From Aeromicrobium endophyticum (GTDB lineage: Bacteria; Actinomycetota; Actinomycetes; Propionibacteriales; Nocardioidaceae): 64,000 nucleotides of DNA. Each line of letters begins with the position of its first letter. The first letter of the stretch is position 1. Below the pieces are notes generated by a model that worked only from the letters and a program-made list of their open reading frames with translations, did not search any database and was not told the origin of the DNA. Positions 57,455-64,000 of this stretch are shown here, piece after piece. The translations under genes were made by a program, and so were the position numbers. Where the stretch lies: contig NZ_QUBR01000002.1 of NCBI RefSeq assembly GCF_003586285.1, positions 1,116,001-1,180,000 on the forward strand. The letters run 5' to 3'.

Positions 57455-59275
57455 ATGCTCTCGCCCGTCCGCGCCGCCCAGGTGGCCGCCTCCCGACTGG
57501 GCAGATCGAACGAGCTGCCGGCCTTCGCCGCCACCGTGGGAGGTCTCGCGCTCGCCGTGGTGTGCGCCGTCGCCGGCCTCGAGATCGCGACGCTGGTGCT
57601 GCTGCTCGTGTCCGTCGCCGGCGAGCTGTTCTTCGAGAAGAGGCCCACCGCGGCCGGGCTGCTGCTGCGGCACGCCGCGTTCGGCGTCCCGATGCGCTTC
57701 GTGCTGAGGCTCGTCGTCGGGCTCGTGGCCACCGAGCACATCGACTCGATCGGCGCGTGGCGGACGCTGGCGGCCGTCGGCGTCGTCGAGACCCTGGTGC
57801 TGTGCGCCCGGGCGCTGCACGGCACCTACCGCGAGATCGGGCCGCTCAAGCCCATGCGCACCCGCAACATCCCCGGCGAGACGCGCATCCACGAGACTCC
57901 CCCGGCCCGCGTCGTCGAGGTCGTCGCCAGCCAGGTGCTGGTGCTGGCGCCCGCGCTGCTCGGCGCGGCCTGGTGGCTCGTGCTGCCGCTCGCCGCCGCC
58001 GGCGTCGCCGTGCTGGTGCGGACGTCCGTGCCCGACATGCTGGCATCGTGGCGCATGCGGCAGCAGAAGCGCGCCACCGGCTTCACCGGACCACTGCGTC
58101 AGGTGCAGGACTTCCTCGACGAGTACCGCCCCGAGGTGGTCGTGCACCTCAGCGGTCCCGACACGGCGGCCTACCAGATCAACACCTGGCTCGAGGCCCT
58201 CGAGTCGCTCGACCGGCGGGTCTTCATCGTGCTGCGCGACCCTCCCCTGTTCGGCCGCATGGGTGCCACGTCGATCCCGACGCTCGAGCTTCGCGATCCC
58301 GGCGAGCTCCTGATGCTCGACTTCAGCGCCGCCCGCATCGCGCTCTACCCGTCCAACACCGGCAACAACATCCACCTGCTGCGCCTGCCCACCCTCATGA
58401 GCGCGTTCATCGGTCACGGCGACAGCGACAAGAGCGCCTCGAACAACCCGTTCTCACGGGCGTACGACGAGCTGTGGGTCGCCGGCGAGGCCGGCGCCGA
58501 CCGCTACCGCCGGTCGGGGCTCGGCACCCACGAGGGCCAGTACCGCTACGTCGGACGTCCGCAGGTGCACGCCATCTCGCGCGAGCCGGCCCTGGGCGTC
58601 GACGAGGTCCCGACGGTGCTCTACGCCCCCACCTGGGAGGGGGTCAACCTCGAGCAGGAGTACTCGTCGGTCTCGGCCATCGGCGTGCGGGTCGTCGAGG
58701 CCCTGCTGGCCGCCGACCCGCCCGTGCGGGTCGTCTTCAAGTCGCACCCGTTCACGGGCCAGCGCGATGCCAAGTACCGCTTCGTCCTGGCGCGCATCGC
58801 CGGGCTGATCGACGACGCGGCGGCCCGCACCGGCATCGACCACCGCGTGGTCAAGGGCGGCTCGATCAACGAGTGGTTCAACCGCGCCACCGCGCTGGTG
58901 ACGGACATCTCGAGCGTCGTCAGCGACTTCCTGGCCAGCGAGAAGCCGTACGCGGTGTTCAACCACACCGATCTCGACGACGAGGCGTTCCGGGCCGAGT
59001 TCCCGTCGACCGGGGCCGGCACGACGATCGGGCGCGACGGCCACGGCATCGCCGAGTTCATCGACGTCGTCACCCGCGCCGCCCCCGACCTGCACGCCGA
59101 GCGCCGCGCCGAGCTGGCTACGTACCTGCTCGGGCCGCCGCAGCACCGGTCGCTCGAGTCGTTCCAGGCCGCGATCGACGCGATGATCGCGCGCTCGGAG
59201 ACCGATCGGGCGGCCTACCGCGACGGCACGTCGACCAGCGAGATGCCCGTGACCGACGAGAGCGACCTGCTCTAG
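57455..59275 (+). CDS. CDP-glycerol glycerophosphotransferase-like protein
   Basis: A 606-residue protein. The N-terminal 220 residues carry about five hydrophobic helices; the rest is a GT-B domain with FIGHGDSDKSASNNPFSRAYDELWVAG, VLYAPTWEGVNLEQEYSS, FKSHPFTG and TDISSVVSDFLASEKPYAVF, the pattern of teichoic-acid CDP-glycerol transferases (TagF/TagB type). It probably adds a polyol phosphate to a cell-surface polymer. TAATTT-N7 stands before the ATG. It opens a cluster with a GT2, glf and a second transferase of the same kind. Confidence 0.85.
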   Translation: MLSPVRAAQVAASRLGRSNELPAFAATVGGLALAVVCAVAGLEIATLVLLLVSVAGELFFEKRPTAAGLLLRHAAFGVPMRFVLRLVVGLVATEHIDSIGAWRTLAAVGVVETLVLCARALHGTYREIGPLKPMRTRNIPGETRIHETPPARVVEVVASQVLVLAPALLGAAWWLVLPLAAAGVAVLVRTSVPDMLASWRMRQQKRATGFTGPLRQVQDFLDEYRPEVVVHLSGPDTAAYQINTWLEALESLDRRVFIVLRDPPLFGRMGATSIPTLELRDPGELLMLDFSAARIALYPSNTGNNIHLLRLPTLMSAFIGHGDSDKSASNNPFSRAYDELWVAGEAGADRYRRSGLGTHEGQYRYVGRPQVHAISREPALGVDEVPTVLYAPTWEGVNLEQEYSSVSAIGVRVVEALLAADPPVRVVFKSHPFTGQRDAKYRFVLARIAGLIDDAAARTGIDHRVVKGGSINEWFNRATALVTDISSVVSDFLASEKPYAVFNHTDLDDEAFRAEFPSTGAGTTIGRDGHGIAEFIDVVTRAAPDLHAERRAELATYLLGPPQHRSLESFQAAIDAMIARSETDRAAYRDGTSTSEMPVTDESDLL

Positions 59276-59325
59276 CGCGCTGCGGCGCGCATGGCCGGGC
59301 CGCCGATGACGACCAGATAAGGTGA

Positions 59326-62700
<3,375 letters not shown>

Positions 62701-62701
<1 letters not shown>

Positions 62702-64000
62702 TGGCGGCACCTCGCACTCGCCGGCCCCGCGCCCGCGAGCCGCGCACACCTCTGCCGGCCTACGTCGCGGGCGTCCTGGTGGCTCTGGTCGTCGTCCGGC
62801 TGCTGTTCCTCGGCGAGGCCGCCGGTCGCGACGAGGCCGGCTTCCTCCTCGTGGGGGCCGGCTGGGACCACGGCAGCTCGCTCTACGGCTCGTACTGGGT
62901 CGATCGTCCGCCCCTGCTGATCTGGATCATGCAGCTGGCCGGCTCGCTCACCGGTCTGCGCCTCATCGGGCTCGCGGCATCGGTGCTCATGGTGCTCGGC
63001 GTCGGCCGAGCCGCCCAGGTCGCGGCCGGCGACCGGGCCGCCCGGTGGGCGACCGGCGCGGCCGCCCTGTTCAGCGCTGCGCACTGGTTCGGCGTCCCGC
63101 GCACCAACGGCGAGATGCTCGCGGGGGCGTTCGCCGCGTGGGGCTTCGCCCTCACGGCCCAGGCGCTGCTGCGGCCGTCGCGCCGGTCGTGGTGCTACGC
63201 AGCCGGGGCTGGCGCCCTGGCGGCCGCGGCGATGCTGGTCAAGCAGACCATCGTCGACGGCCTCGTGTTCGCCGTGGTGCTGGCCGTGCTGGTCGGCTCG
63301 GACAAGCGCCGTCGCAGCACGGCCGTCCGGGTGCTGCTGGCCGGTGCGGCGGGCTTCGCCCTCACGATCGTCGTCGGCCTGGTCGCCGCCCAGGCGCGGG
63401 GCACCTCGCCGAGCGAGCTGTTCGACGCCCTGGTGACCTTCCGGGCCGATGCCGGCGAGGTCATCCGCACGTCGGCGTCCTCGGCGACGACCGATCGCCT
63501 GGTGGTGCTCGTGGCCACGTGGGCCGTCAGCGGGCTGGCGTTCGTCGCGGTGCTCACGACCGGCCACGCGCTGCGCCGGCGCGAGCCGGTGCTGCTGGCC
63601 ACGTGGGCCGTCATCCTCGTCGTCTCCGCGGCTGCCGTTCTCGGCGGCAGCTACTGGAGCCACTACCTGCTGCAGCTCGTGCCGGCCTCGGCGCTCGCGG
63701 TCGGCCTGCTGGCCGAGCGCATCGGGCCGAGGCTGCTGCGCGCGCTCGTGGTGTTCGTGGTCGCGGTCACCGCGGGCAACCTGATGTGGTCGCTGGTATC
63801 CCCGTCCACCGACGGCGTCGAGGCGCAGGAGGTGGGGCGCTGGCTCAAGGCGTCGAGCATCACCGGCGACACCGCCGTGGTCGCCTACGGCCAGCCGAAC
63901 GTCCTCGCCGCGGCGCGCATGTCCAGTCCGTACCCGTACCTGTGGAGCCTGCCCGTGCGCACCCTCGACCCCGATCTCGCCGAGCTCACCGCCGTCATGT
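62701..64000 (+). CDS. GT-C (GT39-like) membrane glycosyltransferase, cut by the window edge
   Basis: Starts at the ATG 62701 (TGATG overlap with the previous stop) and is open at the end of the window (433 codons visible). A short basic N-terminus precedes a helix and the loop GEAAGRDEAGFLLVGAGWDHGSSLYGSYWVDRPPLLIW, with acidic residues in the first outer loop as in polyprenyl-phosphate-sugar-dependent GT-C enzymes; about nine further hydrophobic helices follow. It probably glycosylates the polymer or a protein outside the membrane. The right end is missing, so length is unknown. Confidence 0.75.

Overview
The window is a compact, high-GC (about 70 % by eye) bacterial chromosome segment. It suggests a Gram-positive actinobacterium, probably near Nocardioidaceae. 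The evidence is a conserved actinobacterial housekeeping backbone: era / deaminase-like / CBS protein / ybeY / phoH, then HIT / dnaJ2 / hrcA / DUF3097 / hemW / acyl-CoA ligase, then lepA, rpsT, holA, comEC, comEA, degV and leuS. A 13E12-type (DUF222/HNH) gene relic with an SOS box, IdeR/DmdR-like iron boxes and many leaderless genes fit the same group. The genus is an inference. No rRNA, tRNA, CRISPR array, intact transposon or prophage was seen.

Layout. 1-4.5 kb: glycerol uptake (glpF divergent from an IclR regulator-glpK operon, with a palindromic operator between) and an MFS exporter. 4.5-7.5 kb: leuA with an attenuator-type leader peptide rich in Leu codons, divergent from a glutathionyl-hydroquinone-reductase-like gene. 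7.5-12.5 kb: moxR-DUF58-transglutaminase-grpB operon. 12.6-18.6 kb: small accessory genes (flavodoxin-like, Imm51-like, unknowns, GNAT, PHP, pentapeptide repeat, acylphosphatase, 13E12 relic, secreted nuclease). 18.6-30.8 kb: the era to phoH and hrcA-dnaJ2 backbone plus a CHAP protein, hemW and an acyl-CoA ligase. 30.8-35.7 kb: MOSC protein, FAD oxidoreductase, a membrane protein and lepA. 35.7-39.9 kb: two overlapping genes for large secreted proteins, a His-rich protein of unknown fold and an FG-GAP/Ig protein, behind a putative iron box. 40-49.5 kb: rpsT to leuS. 49.5-55.3 kb: Na+/solute symporter with a small partner, MarR/EamA pair with twin operators, a protealysin-like protease with its emfourin-type inhibitor, and a stand-alone SIP domain protein and Dps with iron-box-like sites. 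55.4-57.4 kb: Trk/Ktr K+ uptake pair. 57.4-64 kb: cell-surface glycopolymer cluster (two CDP-glycerol transferase-like proteins, a galactofuranosyltransferase-like GT2, UDP-galactopyranose mutase and a GT-C membrane protein cut by the window edge).

The most pervasive signal is a TANNNT hexamer placed 6 or 7 bases before the start codon in more than 20 genes, the signature of leaderless transcription. In two cases the TAG stop codon of the upstream gene forms the first half of this -10 element. The best candidates for undescribed biology are the iron-box-controlled secreted pair at 35.7-39.9 kb, the leuA leader/overlapping divergent promoter, and the surface-polymer cluster at the right edge.
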